Shown: positions 53,006-62,842, counted from the first letter of the stretch. The stretch is 64,000 nt of DNA from Pirellulales bacterium (GCA_019694435.1 JAIBBZ010000028.1:1-64000); one strand, 5' to 3'. Numbers and translations: made by a program. The notes: generated by a model not told the origin, from the letters alone.

Positions 53006-54448
53006 TCAGCGCTCGGTTGATTTCTCGACCCGGCCTGGCGGGCGAAATCCGCTGCCGGTGCGCTTGGTCAAGGTGTCGCCCAACTCGGCGCGGGCCCGTT
53101 CGGCGTAGGTCAGCAGCCGCTCGACGACCTGCTGCTGCTCGGCGGCGACGTTGCGCGTTTCGCCGATGTCGGCGACCACGTCGTACAGCTCGGGCAATTC
53201 GAGCGTGCGGCTTTCATAACGGACCGGCACGCCGCCGGTGGCCTTGGGTCCGGCCGGCAGCGAGCGGTATTCGTGTGGCAGGTACAGCTTCCAGTTGCCG
53301 CTGAGCACCGCGTGCAGCTCGTTTTGCTTGAAATAGAAGTAGAACGCTTCGTGGGGCGAGCGCGCCCCGGCCTGGCCGGAGATCAATGGCCAGATATCCA
53401 ATCCGTCGATCGGTTGCTCGGGCAGCGCGGCGCCGATCAGCCCGGCGACCGTGGGCAGAATGTCGAGGGTCATCGCGGGCTCGTCGCAGACCGCTCCGCG
53501 CGGAATGCGGCCTGGCCAACGCGCGACGAACGGTTCGCGCACGCCGCCTTCCCAGCAGGTGCCTTTGCCCTCGCGCAAGGGTCCGGCCGACCCGGCGTGC
53601 TCGCCGTAGCTGAGCCAGGGACCATTGTCAGATGAAAACATGACGAGCGTGCGTTCGTCGAGACCGAGTCGGGCGAGCGTCGACATGATCTGGCCGACCG
53701 ACCAGTCGATCTCTTCGATCACGTCGCCGTAAAGTCCGCGCTCGGTGTGGCCGGCGAACTTGTCGCTGACGTGCAGCGGCACATGCGGCATCGAATGGGC
53801 CAGGTACACGAAGAACGGCTGTTCGCGGTGGCGCTCGATAAAGTCGACCGCGTGCTCGGTGTACCAGGTCGTCAGGTGCCGCTGGTCCTCGGACGTCACC
53901 GCGGCAATCTGGGCCTCGTTGCCCTCCAGCAGCGGCAGGTCCGGGAAGCCGCCGCGCCGGCCGCGAAACTCGGGATGATACGGCCACATGTCGTTCGAGT
54001 AGGGCAGGCCGAAATACTCGTCGAAGCCGTTCTGCAACGGCAGGAACGGGCGGTGGTGGCCCAGATGCCATTTGCCGAACACGCCCGTGGCGTAGCCGCG
54101 CGCGTGGCACAGCTCGCCCAAGGTCGTTTCGCGTTCGTGGATGCCGATCGCCGCCTGGGGACCCAAGGCACCGTGAATGCCGACGCGGCTCGGATAGCAT
54201 CCGGTCAACAGCGCCACGCGCGACGCGGAACAAACCGGCTGCGCGGTGTAGAACCGCGTAAAGCGAATCCCCTCGGCGGCCAGGCGGTCGAGATGGGGCG
54301 TCTGGTAGCCCGTCGCGCCGTACACGCCCAGATCGCCGTAGCCGAGGTCATCGCAGTAGATGAACACAACATTCGGCGCAGGAGCCGCAACGGCCGCAGT
54401 CACCAGCGTCAAGACGATCCACGTGCTCGTGAAGATGCCGCGCAGCAT
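53006..54448 (-). CDS. Secreted arylsulfatase (formylglycine type)
   Basis: 480 residues. Signal peptide 1-22, then N-V-V-F-I-Y-C-D-D-L-G-Y-G-D near residue 26 with the metal Asp pair, the formylglycine site C-S-A-S-R at 73-77 (the usual Pro is Ala) and G-K-W-H-L-G-H-H near 125. The Cys is the residue converted to formylglycine by a maturase, which is not in the window. Hydrolyses a sulfate ester, probably on a polysaccharide. Convergent with the SDR gene and divergent from the Rieske gene. Confidence 0.92.
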   Translation of the reverse strand: MLRGIFTSTWIVLTLVTAAVAAPAPNVVFIYCDDLGYGDLGVYGATGYQTPHLDRLAAEGIRFTRFYTAQPVCSASRVALLTGCYPSRVGIHGALGPQAAIGIHERETTLGELCHARGYATGVFGKWHLGHHRPFLPLQNGFDEYFGLPYSNDMWPYHPEFRGRRGGFPDLPLLEGNEAQIAAVTSEDQRHLTTWYTEHAVDFIERHREQPFFVYLAHSMPHVPLHVSDKFAGHTERGLYGDVIEEIDWSVGQIMSTLARLGLDERTLVMFSSDNGPWLSYGEHAGSAGPLREGKGTCWEGGVREPFVARWPGRIPRGAVCDEPAMTLDILPTVAGLIGAALPEQPIDGLDIWPLISGQAGARSPHEAFYFYFKQNELHAVLSGNWKLYLPHEYRSLPAGPKATGGVPVRYESRTLELPELYDVVADIGETRNVAAEQQQVVERLLTYAERARAELGDTLTKRTGSGFRPPGRVEKSTER

Positions 54449-54642
54449 TTCGACCTCGCCGGTTCACGGGGTTTTCAAGACGCTCGTGCCAGAGCGGCAG
54501 TATTGTCACAACCCGCGGTGCCGGCGTCCAATGTGTGCCACCGAATGGAACGCGGGTTCGACGGAACTCGACAGCCTGGCCCACGGCGTCATACTGTGCC
54601 GAAACGATTCCGTGAAGTTCGCACCTTCGAAGGCCAGGGATC

Positions 54643-55881
54643 ATGCCGCTTTCGCCGCGACTCGCCGAACTCGTGGCTGCGCGCCGCCTGGGCTTCAGCC
54701 TGCCGCAGGCGTTCTACCTGGACGATGAGGTGTATGCCGTCGAACTGGCAGCCATCTGGCGGCGCGGCTGGCTCTTCGTCGGCTACACGGGGCAATTGCC
54801 TGCGCCGGGCGACTATCTGAGCGTGGCCGTCGCGGACGACCCGATCGTGATCATCCGTGGCGACGACGGCCAGCTGCGAGCGTTTTACAACGTCTGTCGT
54901 CATCGCGGCTCGCTGGTCTGCGTCGAAGAGCACGGACACGTCGGACGCCTGGTCTGCCCTTATCACCAGTGGACCTACGGCCGCCAGGGCGAGCTGCTCA
55001 GTTGCCGCGGCATGCACGAGATCGATCGGGCCGAGTACGGCTTGCGTACCGTCCATCTGGCTGAAGTCGCAGGACTGGTCTTTGTTTCGCTGGCCGACAC
55101 GCCGCCCGATTTTGCCCCGGCCCGCCAGTGCCTGAACACGCTTGCCGTCCCACAGGGTCTGGACCGCGCCAAGATCGCCCACCAGGTTGAGTACGAGATC
55201 GACGCCAACTGGAAGCTCGTCTGGGAAAACAATCGCGAGTGTTACCACTGCAACGCGAATCATCCGACGTACATCCGCGCCAACTTCGATCATTACAACG
55301 CCGACGACACGACGCCGCGCATCCGCGCGCGGATCGAAGCGGCCGTGGCCCGCAGCGAGGCGCGCTGGGCCGCCGACGGGCTGGCCGTGACGCACAAAGC
55401 GTCGGGCATGACCAATTTCCCAGATCCGGAAGGCAAGACCTGGTTCTCGGCCAACCGCACGCCGCTGGTCGAAGGCTATCTTTCCGAGACCGGCGACGGC
55501 CGCCCTGTAGCGCCGCTGATGGGCGATTACCGCGATTTCGAAGTCGGCACGCTGCGGATACGCACGTTGCCCAACTTCTGGATGCACGCCAGTTGTGATC
55601 ATGCAGTGAGCACGCGCCTGTTGCCCGCCGGGCGACAGCGCACCCGGGCACAGGTCACCTGGCTGGTCGACGCGGCGGCCGAAGAAGGACGCGACTACGA
55701 ACTCGCCCGGCTGCTGCCGTTCTGGCAGAACACTTCGGAAGAAGACTGGAGCATCTGTCGCCTGCAACAGCGCGGCGTGCAGTCGAGCGGATACTCGCCC
55801 GGCCCGCTGTCGACGTACAAGGAGTACAACGTCGAGGCGTGGCTGCGCTGGTATCTCCAGCAATTGATTCAAGCCCCCTGA
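54643..55881 (+). CDS. Rieske-type aromatic-ring/N-demethylating oxygenase alpha subunit
   Basis: 412 residues. Rieske [2Fe-2S] ligands C85-x-H87 and C105-x2-H108 (F-Y-N-V-C-R-H-R-G, C-P-Y-H-Q-W). The catalytic domain begins near residue 150 with the mononuclear-iron block E-N-N-R-E-C-Y-H-C-N-A-N-H-P near 195-210. The E-N-N-R-E-C-Y-H-C-N pattern is like that of glycine-betaine/stachydrine demethylases (GbcA type). A reductase partner is not adjacent. It is 20 bp before a DAO flavoenzyme, as expected if a trimethylated amine is demethylated and then oxidised further. Substrate inferred only. Confidence 0.85.
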   Translation: MPLSPRLAELVAARRLGFSLPQAFYLDDEVYAVELAAIWRRGWLFVGYTGQLPAPGDYLSVAVADDPIVIIRGDDGQLRAFYNVCRHRGSLVCVEEHGHVGRLVCPYHQWTYGRQGELLSCRGMHEIDRAEYGLRTVHLAEVAGLVFVSLADTPPDFAPARQCLNTLAVPQGLDRAKIAHQVEYEIDANWKLVWENNRECYHCNANHPTYIRANFDHYNADDTTPRIRARIEAAVARSEARWAADGLAVTHKASGMTNFPDPEGKTWFSANRTPLVEGYLSETGDGRPVAPLMGDYRDFEVGTLRIRTLPNFWMHASCDHAVSTRLLPAGRQRTRAQVTWLVDAAAEEGRDYELARLLPFWQNTSEEDWSICRLQQRGVQSSGYSPGPLSTYKEYNVEAWLRWYLQQLIQAP

Positions 55882-55901
55882 TCCGTGGCAGCGAGGCACG
55901 T

Positions 55902-57134
55902 ATGAGCATACCGGCGCGGGCCGAGATCGTGATCGTCGGTGGCGGAGCCGTGGGCTGCGGCGCGGCCTACGCGCTCGCGAATGCCGGCCAGACCGACGTG
56001 GTCGTAATCGAGCGCGCCGCCGGCCTGGCCCAGGCCACGACCTCGCAGGGCGCGGGGCTCTGCGGCCAGATTCGCGCGAGCGTCGAGCGCACGCAACTGG
56101 CGATGCACTCGGCCGCAGTGTTTCGCCGGCTGCAGGCCGAAAGCCCCGTACGGCCCGACTGGCACCCCGTGGGTAGTCTGCGGATCGGGCTGTCGTCGCT
56201 CGCGGCCCGGCACTTCGCCCGCCTCAAACAGATTGCCGACCAGGCGGGCGTCGAGGCGGAATTGATCGATCCGGCGGCCGCGCAGCGGATTTGTCCCGTG
56301 TTCGATTTTTCGTCGGCCACGAGCATTCTGTGGTGCCCCAGCGACGGTTACATGACGCCGCAGTGCGTGGCCGCGGCCTACGCCCACCAGGCCCAACAGC
56401 ACGGCGTGCGGTTTGTCGTGGGCACGTCGGTCACCGGCATCACGCTCGTCGGCGGCCGTGTGGCCGCGGTCGAGACCAACGCTGGACGCATCGAATGCGG
56501 GCTGTGCATCAATGCGGCCGGCGCGAATGCTTACCACGTGGCCCGGCTGGTTGGGCTCGAACTGCCCATTGTCCCGGTGCGGCACGAATATTTTGTCTCG
56601 CTCACGGCGCAAGGCATGCACGCCGGACTGCCGTGTTTCCGCATCCCGGAGACCGCGCTCTATGGCCGTGCGGCGGGCGACGCGCTGTTGCTCGGAGGTT
56701 GGGAACGCGCGAGCCTGGCGCACGATCCGCGGCAATATGCGCTGGCCGGCGCGCCGCCCGAGGTGGTGCCGGACGAACCCTTGCTGGACGATTTTGCCCG
56801 GCGCCTGGCGCCGCTCTACCCCGCGGCAACCGGCCTTGCGCGGCAGAGAATCGGCCGCGGGTGGCCGACCTTTACGCCCGACGGGGCGTTCCTGATCGGG
56901 CCCACACGGCACGTCCCGGGCTTTGTGATGGCCGGCGGCTGCAACGCGCACGGCATTTCCGGATCGGGCGGCATCGGGCGACTGCTCGTCGAGTCGCTCC
57001 TGGCAACCGAGCCCTCGGAGTATGTCCGCAGCTTGAGCCCTGACCGGTTTCTCGATCGCCCCTGGGACTGGGACACCGCGCAAAGCGCCGCGCAAGCCGT
57101 GTACGAGACGTACTACGACATCGAAGGCTGCTGA
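55902..57134 (+). CDS. FAD-dependent amino-acid/dimethylglycine-type oxidoreductase
   Basis: 410 residues from ATG 55902 (GAGG 6 nt before). DAO fold: V-G-G-G-A-V-G at 12-18, the T-S-Q-G-A-G-L flavin-binding segment near 47 and a C-terminal G-C-N-A-H-G-I-S-G-S-G near 347. It resembles the N-terminal domain of dimethylglycine/sarcosine dehydrogenases, without their folate-binding domains. It probably takes the product of the Rieske oxygenase, 20 bp upstream. Convergent with the DUF5690 gene. Confidence 0.87.
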   Translation: MSIPARAEIVIVGGGAVGCGAAYALANAGQTDVVVIERAAGLAQATTSQGAGLCGQIRASVERTQLAMHSAAVFRRLQAESPVRPDWHPVGSLRIGLSSLAARHFARLKQIADQAGVEAELIDPAAAQRICPVFDFSSATSILWCPSDGYMTPQCVAAAYAHQAQQHGVRFVVGTSVTGITLVGGRVAAVETNAGRIECGLCINAAGANAYHVARLVGLELPIVPVRHEYFVSLTAQGMHAGLPCFRIPETALYGRAAGDALLLGGWERASLAHDPRQYALAGAPPEVVPDEPLLDDFARRLAPLYPAATGLARQRIGRGWPTFTPDGAFLIGPTRHVPGFVMAGGCNAHGISGSGGIGRLLVESLLATEPSEYVRSLSPDRFLDRPWDWDTAQSAAQAVYETYYDIEGC

Positions 57135-57156
57135 CGCGATCGCGCTGCGCGGGTCG

Positions 57157-58473
57157 CTAAGCGCCCGCGCGCGCCGGGGCGAGCGTCGCGTCGGCCCCCG
57201 GCTGCTTGCGACGAATGAAGTACAGACAACTGGCCAACAGCCCCACGGTGCCGAGCGTCGCCATCACGTAGCTCAGATTGCGGAACAGGTCCAGGTGCGA
57301 AAGCTGCGCGCTGCCGAAGTTCTTGTAGAGCAGTACGCCCACCGAGCCGCTGTAGCCGATCGCGTCGGCCAGGTAGATGGCAAACACTGCCGTGCCCACG
57401 ACGCGCGTCGACGCCAATACGCGATCGAACAGCATCGAGCCGACGGGCACATAGGCGAAATACGAGCCGAGGCCGGCGAGCACCATCCAGACGTCGCCGC
57501 GCAAATAACCGGCATCCAAGAGCAGCGTGCTGACCCCCAGCAGCAGCGTGCCTGCCGACATCATCGCATAGGCGCCGATCAGCCCCCAGCGATTGTTCCG
57601 CACGAGGTTCAGCGCGGCCAGCGCGAGCATCACCCCGAATGCGACCGGCACCTCGGTGCGGGTAAAGATGGCCGGCTGCTCGGCATAGCCCAGGGCCTTG
57701 AAGATCTCGATGCCGAAGTTATCGCGAAAGTCACGATAAGCGGTGAGCAGAAAATAGACGGCCAGCAGCGGCACCAGCCCCGGCAGGAACATTCGGACAA
57801 AGTCGTACCGCTCGTGCCGGTGCATCGGTTGGCGATGCGAACGCAGGGCCTCGTCGTCGGCCGTCGGCCGCGGAAGCTGATCGAGCATCCACAGGGCGAC
57901 CACCAGCGGCGGAAAATACAACAGGCCCGTTACCGCCGGCATCCAACTGGCCGTGACCCCGTGGTTGAGCAAGGCCTTGCCCGAATCTTTCACGACGCCG
58001 CTGGCGAGGATGTACGAGCAGCTCAGGCCGGCCAACAGCAGTTCCGAGGTGCGGCGCCCCTCGAGAAACCCGACGACCATTCCCCAGACCATGCCCAGCG
58101 GCAGCCCGTTGGCAAACATGGCCAAGAACTTCCAGCGGTCTGGCAGCAGGCCAAAGGCCACCAGCGCCACTTCGGCCAGACATATCAACAGCAGCAGCGC
58201 CGCGGCGCGCCGTGCGGGCCGGACTTCGGAGCAGAACTTAATCCCGGCGTATTTCGAGATCGCGTAGCCCAGTGTCTGGCTGATGACCAGTGCGATCTTC
58301 AGATCGAGCCCGGCGACCGTTTCGCCCTCGAAGCTGGCCGCGGCGAACGGCTTGCGGAAGGCGTACATGCAAAAATAGGTGACGAACGCCGCCAGAATGG
58401 CATAGCTGGAAAAAACGGCCGTCGACTGCCGCGCGAGCCAGTCGCTGACCGAGCGGATGCGCCAAGAGCTCAC
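57157..58473 (-). CDS. DUF5690 major-facilitator-like membrane protein
   Basis: 438 residues from GTG 58473 (AAGGTG 6 nt upstream). Twelve or so membrane helices; F-C-M-Y-A-F-R-K-P-F-A-A near residue 33 and G-Y-A-I-S-K-Y near 67 are typical of the DUF5690/MFS group. A cytoplasmic His/Arg-rich loop (Q-P-M-H-R-H-E-R-Y) splits the halves near 222. Substrate unknown. 39 bp separate it from the metal-binding lipoprotein on the same strand, suggesting a shared transcript. Confidence 0.85.
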   Translation of the reverse strand: MSSWRIRSVSDWLARQSTAVFSSYAILAAFVTYFCMYAFRKPFAAASFEGETVAGLDLKIALVISQTLGYAISKYAGIKFCSEVRPARRAAALLLLICLAEVALVAFGLLPDRWKFLAMFANGLPLGMVWGMVVGFLEGRRTSELLLAGLSCSYILASGVVKDSGKALLNHGVTASWMPAVTGLLYFPPLVVALWMLDQLPRPTADDEALRSHRQPMHRHERYDFVRMFLPGLVPLLAVYFLLTAYRDFRDNFGIEIFKALGYAEQPAIFTRTEVPVAFGVMLALAALNLVRNNRWGLIGAYAMMSAGTLLLGVSTLLLDAGYLRGDVWMVLAGLGSYFAYVPVGSMLFDRVLASTRVVGTAVFAIYLADAIGYSGSVGVLLYKNFGSAQLSHLDLFRNLSYVMATLGTVGLLASCLYFIRRKQPGADATLAPARAGA

Positions 58474-58512
58474 AGGGCCACCTTTGCGATTGCGCTCACC
58501 GGTCGCTTGCGC

Positions 58513-58869
58513 TTATTTGGCCGGCAGCCGCGCGAGGTATTTGTCCGGGTCCGCCTTGATCCGCTTCTCGCAACCCTCGCAGCAGAGGTAGACGTCGCGG
58601 TCCTTGACGTTCACCTTGTACGGCATGCCCATCGAGCCCAGCGGCTCGCCCGAAACGGGGCAGGCCTGCTGCGCGGTGGCCACGGGGCGTTCGGCCTCGG
58701 GCAATTGAGCGATCGCCTTGGCGATCTCGTCGGCACTGGCCGCTGTGTCGGCCATCTCCGCCGTTCCGCCCGACTGCTCCGGTGCGGCCGCATCGTGGCG
58801 GGCGCAACCGGCCAGGCAGCACAGCAACACGGCCAGCGCGCTGCTACTGACCAACCCTCGCTCGGACAT
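58513..58869 (-). CDS. Small lipoprotein with C-terminal metal-binding (YHS/TRASH-like) motif
   Basis: 118 residues from ATG 58869. Lipobox C-L-A-G-C near residue 20. Acidic Ala-rich linker, then C-P-V-S-G-E-P-L-G near 70 and V-Y-L-C-C-E-G-C near 95, a four-cysteine arrangement seen in heavy-metal-binding domains. It may hold copper or another soft metal at the membrane. The gene lies just before the DUF5690 transporter. Confidence 0.82.
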   Translation of the reverse strand: MSERGLVSSSALAVLLCCLAGCARHDAAAPEQSGGTAEMADTAASADEIAKAIAQLPEAERPVATAQQACPVSGEPLGSMGMPYKVNVKDRDVYLCCEGCEKRIKADPDKYLARLPAK

Positions 58870-59131
58870 TGTTCGACCCTCGGAAAATCGCCTCGTTGAC
58901 GCGTGCCGACGGCTCCGGCGGCGAGCCATTATGCGGGTCCCCCCTGCGGAAGTCCAACGGCAGAAGCAGGGTAGGGCGACCGCGGCAGGTCGAAACCCAG
59001 ATTGCCTTTGAAACTCGCAGGAGCCAACTCGGGTAAGCATGAAAAGACAGCGGGGTTGCAGTAGATCATAATGGGCTCGCTCCTGACGCGACGGAGGCGG
59101 GGCCCCTCTTTGGCAGCTTGATAAGGGATAA

Positions 59132-60088
59132 ATGGTGATGCGATTGCTTGTGCGTAGCGTGGATGTTCGGGCCGTTGTGGCGGCCCTGTTGCTGTTCGTC
59201 GGGCAGGTTGCGAGTGTCGGGCAGGGTGCCAGCGCCGCCGAGTTTGCAATCGACTATCAAACCGATATCGAGTTCGGCACCGGCGGCAGCGAAAAGCTGC
59301 TGTTGGATCTGGCCAAGCCGAAGGATGCCGCGGGCCCGCGCCCGGGGATGATCCTAATCCACGGCGGCGGCTGGGCGCAGGGAGGCCGCAACGACTTTGC
59401 CGACATCGCCAAGGAGTGCGCGGCCGCCGGCTATGTGGCCGCGACGATCGAATATCGACTGGCGCCCGAGCACAAATGGCCGGCCCAGATTGAAGATTGC
59501 AAGTGTGCCGTGCGTTGGATGCGGGCCCATGCTCAGGAGCTGGGCGTCGATCCCGATCGCATCGGCTGCCTGGGCGGTTCGGCCGGCGGGCACCTGGCGC
59601 TGCTGCTGGGCACGATGGGGAGCGAAGACGGTCTCGAAGGTGCTGGCGGCTGGAGCGATCAGTCGAGCCGGGTGCAGGCCGTGGTCGATTTCTTCGGGCC
59701 GGCCGAAATGGTCGCCGAGTTCGAGCATCAACGCCGCGGCGCCGGTCTGGCGGCGCTGGTCAACCGTAAGGTGCGGATCCTCGAAGATTTCCTCGGCGGC
59801 ACGCCCGACGAGGTGCCCGAGCTGTACAAGCAGGCATCGCCGGTGCGGTACGTGACCCGCGACGACGCCCCGACGCTGATCTTGCAAGGCACGCACGACA
59901 TCCTGGTGCCGTACGACCAGTCGATCAAAATGTCGGCCGCGCTCGCCAAGAAGGGCGTACCGGGACGCATGGAGCTGGTCTTCGGTGCCGGCCACGGCTG
60001 GCAGGGGGACGAGCTCGACCACTCGAAACGCGTGGTCTTCGAGTTTCTCGAAGAACACCTGACCGACGACACCGCTTCCGGGAAATAG
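59132..60088 (+). CDS. Secreted alpha/beta hydrolase (BD-FAE/esterase-like)
   Basis: 318 residues; ATG 59132 with AAGGG before it, ATG 59138 possible. Signal peptide about 1-35. Oxyanion-hole motif H-G-G-G-W at about 76-80, nucleophile elbow G-G-S-A-G-G near 148-153, Asp in H-D-I-L near 257 and catalytic His in G-A-G-H-G-W near 287. An HSL/BD-FAE-type esterase, probably on acetylated or feruloylated carbohydrate. It is convergent with RraA. Confidence 0.88.
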   Translation: MVMRLLVRSVDVRAVVAALLLFVGQVASVGQGASAAEFAIDYQTDIEFGTGGSEKLLLDLAKPKDAAGPRPGMILIHGGGWAQGGRNDFADIAKECAAAGYVAATIEYRLAPEHKWPAQIEDCKCAVRWMRAHAQELGVDPDRIGCLGGSAGGHLALLLGTMGSEDGLEGAGGWSDQSSRVQAVVDFFGPAEMVAEFEHQRRGAGLAALVNRKVRILEDFLGGTPDEVPELYKQASPVRYVTRDDAPTLILQGTHDILVPYDQSIKMSAALAKKGVPGRMELVFGAGHGWQGDELDHSKRVVFEFLEEHLTDDTASGK

Positions 60089-60139
60089 CCACGGCCAGGA
60101 ATTAGCTGGCTGGCCGCGACCGTGTCGCCAGGCGCTTGG

Positions 60140-60640
60140 CTAACCGATCAGAGGTCGCGGCGCCACGAGGATGCCGTCTTCGTCGGCGTACAGCCACGCC
60201 CCGGGCGCAATGGTTACCCCGGCGAAGCTGACCGTAACCTCGCGATCGCCGTGATTGCGTTTCAGGCTCTTGCGCGGCTGAGCGGCCAGCGCCTTGACGC
60301 CCAAATCGAGCTGGGCGAGGGCCGCCGTATCGCGCACGCAGCCGTAGACCACGACCCCCGACCAGCCGTTGCGGACTGCCAGTTCGCCGAGCTGATCGCC
60401 CAACAGCGCGACGCGCCGCGAGCCGAGCCCATCGACGACGAGCACGCGACCGGCGCCGGGTGTCTCAAGCGCCGCGCGGACCAAGGAGTTGTCCTCCGGG
60501 CACCGGACCGTGGCGACAAGGCCGCAAAACCGCCGCCGGCCGCCAAAATCGACCAGGAGCGGTGCCGCCACTTGCACCTCATCGCCGAATTCGTCGGACA
60601 GATCGGCCGTCGCGAAATGATGGCCAGGCGTCGCGCTCAC
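60140..60640 (-). CDS. RraA/HMG aldolase-like protein
   Basis: 166 residues from a GTG overlapping the upstream stop by 4 bp (GTGA). Core block [18 protein letters not shown] near 80-98 and C-V-R-D near 101, then K-R-N-H-G near 126. Family members act as RNase E regulators or as 4-hydroxy-4-methyl-2-oxoglutarate aldolases; which applies here cannot be told, but the G-D-x-x-G and R-D residues for the aldolase are kept. Coupled to the transglutaminase-like gene. Confidence 0.85.
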   Translation of the reverse strand: MSATPGHHFATADLSDEFGDEVQVAAPLLVDFGGRRRFCGLVATVRCPEDNSLVRAALETPGAGRVLVVDGLGSRRVALLGDQLGELAVRNGWSGVVVYGCVRDTAALAQLDLGVKALAAQPRKSLKRNHGDREVTVSFAGVTIAPGAWLYADEDGILVAPRPLIG

Positions 60641-61401
60641 GATTGGGCCCTCGTCGGCGTGCCGTTCGACTTGCGCAGCGCCGCGGCCTTGGCTTCGGCT
60701 TCGCGGGCCACGTCGGCCTCAAAATCGCCGTCGAGGTTGCCAGCGCTCTGCAAGGCATCGACCGGGAACTTCATCCCGGGCCGGGGCACGAGCGGGTACC
60801 GTTCGGCGAATGTTTGCAGGATGCGGTCGTAGGGTACGTCGGCAAACGAGCCGTGGTCGCGGAGATACTCCATGTGGCGCCGGCCTTCGATGTCGAACTC
60901 GTGGTAGAGCGAATCGGTGCGGCCGTCCCAATCGAGCGGCTTGAGCCGGGCCTTTTCACACAACTGCCGGTTGAAGGCCACGGTCGCTTTCACCCACCGC
61001 CCATCGAGATAGAACTCGTTGTAGCCGTGAAAGTAGAAGATGTCGGTGCCGATAAACGCCAACAGCTTTTCGGTGGCAATGTGGTTGCGGACGTCGGCAT
61101 AGCCCAATCGGCAGGGCAGCCCCACGGCGCGGGCCGTGGCCGCGAGCAGGCAGCTCTTGGTCACGCACCAGGCCAGGCGGGTTTCGAGTACGCGCGAGGC
61201 GCGAAACGCCTCGGGCCGCAGGTCGAGGCCATAGGCCGAGTAGCGCACGCCGTCGCGGACGGCATAGAACAGCCGCACGGCCCGCTCGGTGTCGTCGCGC
61301 GCGTCACCGACCGCCTCTTGGGCAAACGCGATCACGGCCGGGTCGTCGCTGTTGACGAACCAGGTGGGCTCGAGATAGGCCGACAATTCAGCTGCAGTCA
61401 T
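60637..61401 (-). CDS. Transglutaminase-like cysteine hydrolase
   Basis: 254 residues from ATG 61401. The Cys site A-W-C-V-T-K near residue 78 and the His site F-H-G-Y-N-E-F near 122 of the papain-like transglutaminase fold are present; the usual Asp is not obvious (W-V-K-A-T-V-A-F-N follows). Charged C-terminal tail rich in Ala/Glu/Arg. No signal peptide, so probably cytoplasmic. Peptide hydrolysis or crosslinking is the family role. Start overlaps with none upstream; the RraA gene follows with a 4-bp overlap. Confidence 0.82.
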   Translation of the reverse strand: MTAAELSAYLEPTWFVNSDDPAVIAFAQEAVGDARDDTERAVRLFYAVRDGVRYSAYGLDLRPEAFRASRVLETRLAWCVTKSCLLAATARAVGLPCRLGYADVRNHIATEKLLAFIGTDIFYFHGYNEFYLDGRWVKATVAFNRQLCEKARLKPLDWDGRTDSLYHEFDIEGRRHMEYLRDHGSFADVPYDRILQTFAERYPLVPRPGMKFPVDALQSAGNLDGDFEADVAREAEAKAAALRKSNGTPTRAQS

Positions 61402-61460
61402 AGGCGTTGGTTCTCGCTTGGCTGCCAGCAGTTTAGACGCTCGGCCCACCGAGGGCGAAC

Positions 61461-62687
61461 TTAGGACGGGCGGCGCGCCTGGCGCTGTTGGACCACGCGT
61501 TCGTACATCGCCAGCATCCGCGGCAGCATCTTGGCGAGCGTATATTGCTCGGCCACGAGCGCCTGACCGTTGCGGCCGAGGTGCGCATGGGCCGCCGGGT
61601 TGGCCAGTACGTCGAGGCCCAACGCGGCGAGTTGTTCGACGTCGTAAAACCCGGCCAGCAGCCCTGTCTCTTGGTGCGTGATCAGCTCGCGGACCGGGGC
61701 CGTGTCCGAAGCGACGACCGTGGCCCCGCAGGCCAAGGCATCGAACAGCGACCATGACAGCACGAACGGCACCGTGAGATAGAGATGCAGATCGCTCACG
61801 GACAGCAGCCGCGCCAGCTCGAGCGGTGGCAATAACCCGGTGAACAAGAACTTTGACAGGTCGTACTTGTCCTGCCGCAGGACGTGATCGCGAAAGCTGT
61901 TTCCCTCGATGAAATTCGAGTCGCCGCCGTAGGCCACGCGATCGGCACCCACGACGGCGAACAGTACGTTCGGCTCGCGTTCGTAGATCCGCTTGGCGAC
62001 GCGCATGAAAATGTCGAAGCCGCGCATCGACTCGAACCCTCGCGACACGTACGTCACGAGCTTGGTCCCCAAGGGCACGGCCCGCCCGCCGATGGCCCGC
62101 GGCGCGTCGGCATGGCGCCGCCAGACGGCCGTATCGACCCCGTCGAAGAGCACCTCGATCTTGTCGGCGAACTCGCGCGGAAACAGGCTCTGTTGCCAAC
62201 GCGTCGGCGAATAGGCCGCGTCGCAGTTGGCCAAATCGAGCAGGAACATCGCATTCCGCGTATAGGCCCGCAGGATCGTCAGCTCGTCAGCCGGGAATTC
62301 CGGACGGAAATCGAGATCGCTGTCGTGGGGGCGATAGAAGTACTCGAAGTAGTTGATGATCGGGCAGTCGTACAGCTCGCGGAGAAAGATCGTCGGCCCG
62401 AAGCCGCTGTGCCCCACGATCAGGTCGGGCCGGATATCGCGCCGGGCCTTCAGCGCGTTGTAGACGCCGTGGGCCGTGGCCACGTGGTTTTCGAACGTCC
62501 GCGTGCAGAAGTGGTTTTGCCGCGTGGCGCCCCCCTGCGGATCGAAGTGAATCAACTCGATCCCATCGACCTTCGCCGCCGGCCGGTTGGTGACAAAGGT
62601 GCACCGAAAGCCTCGTTCGGCGATCAAATACCGCGCGATGTGCCCGAATTGGGCCGGGAAATTCTGGTGGACGTAGACGACGTGCAC
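61461..62687 (-). CDS. GT4-family glycosyltransferase
   Basis: 408 residues from GTG 62687. GT-B fold: N-terminal H-Q-N-F-P-A-Q-F-G-H near 7, then Y-F-E-Y-F near 130 and the donor-binding half with L-S-W-S-L-F-D-A-L-A-C-G-A-T-V-V-A-S-D near 311-330, where the family's E-x7-E motif is replaced by L-F-D-A-L plus V-R-E near 335. Retaining transfer of a sugar from a nucleotide donor, probably in envelope polysaccharide synthesis. 59 bp upstream of the transglutaminase-like gene. Confidence 0.87.
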   Translation of the reverse strand: MHVVYVHQNFPAQFGHIARYLIAERGFRCTFVTNRPAAKVDGIELIHFDPQGGATRQNHFCTRTFENHVATAHGVYNALKARRDIRPDLIVGHSGFGPTIFLRELYDCPIINYFEYFYRPHDSDLDFRPEFPADELTILRAYTRNAMFLLDLANCDAAYSPTRWQQSLFPREFADKIEVLFDGVDTAVWRRHADAPRAIGGRAVPLGTKLVTYVSRGFESMRGFDIFMRVAKRIYEREPNVLFAVVGADRVAYGGDSNFIEGNSFRDHVLRQDKYDLSKFLFTGLLPPLELARLLSVSDLHLYLTVPFVLSWSLFDALACGATVVASDTAPVRELITHQETGLLAGFYDVEQLAALGLDVLANPAAHAHLGRNGQALVAEQYTLAKMLPRMLAMYERVVQQRQARRPS

Positions 62688-62819
62688 GGCAATCGGGCGT
62701 GGGGGCCTGGGTCGGGGCCGAAGAAACCGCTACGACCCGCGGCATTGTAACCCCGGCGTGCAGAACAGGGGTAATGGCCTTGTAACACGCGTCGTCCGGC
62801 ATGCGCTTCGCACGGCAGC

Positions 62820-62842
62820 GGGAGATGCAGGCAAGCATCCCC
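62820..62842 (+). repeat. Bulged 8-bp hairpin before a short frame
   Basis: GGG-a-GATGC (62820-62828) pairs with GCATC-CCC (62835-62842) around the loop AGGCAA, with one bulged A at 62823. It ends 32 nt before the ATG at 62875. No T-run follows, so it is not a classic terminator. Confidence 0.35.
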
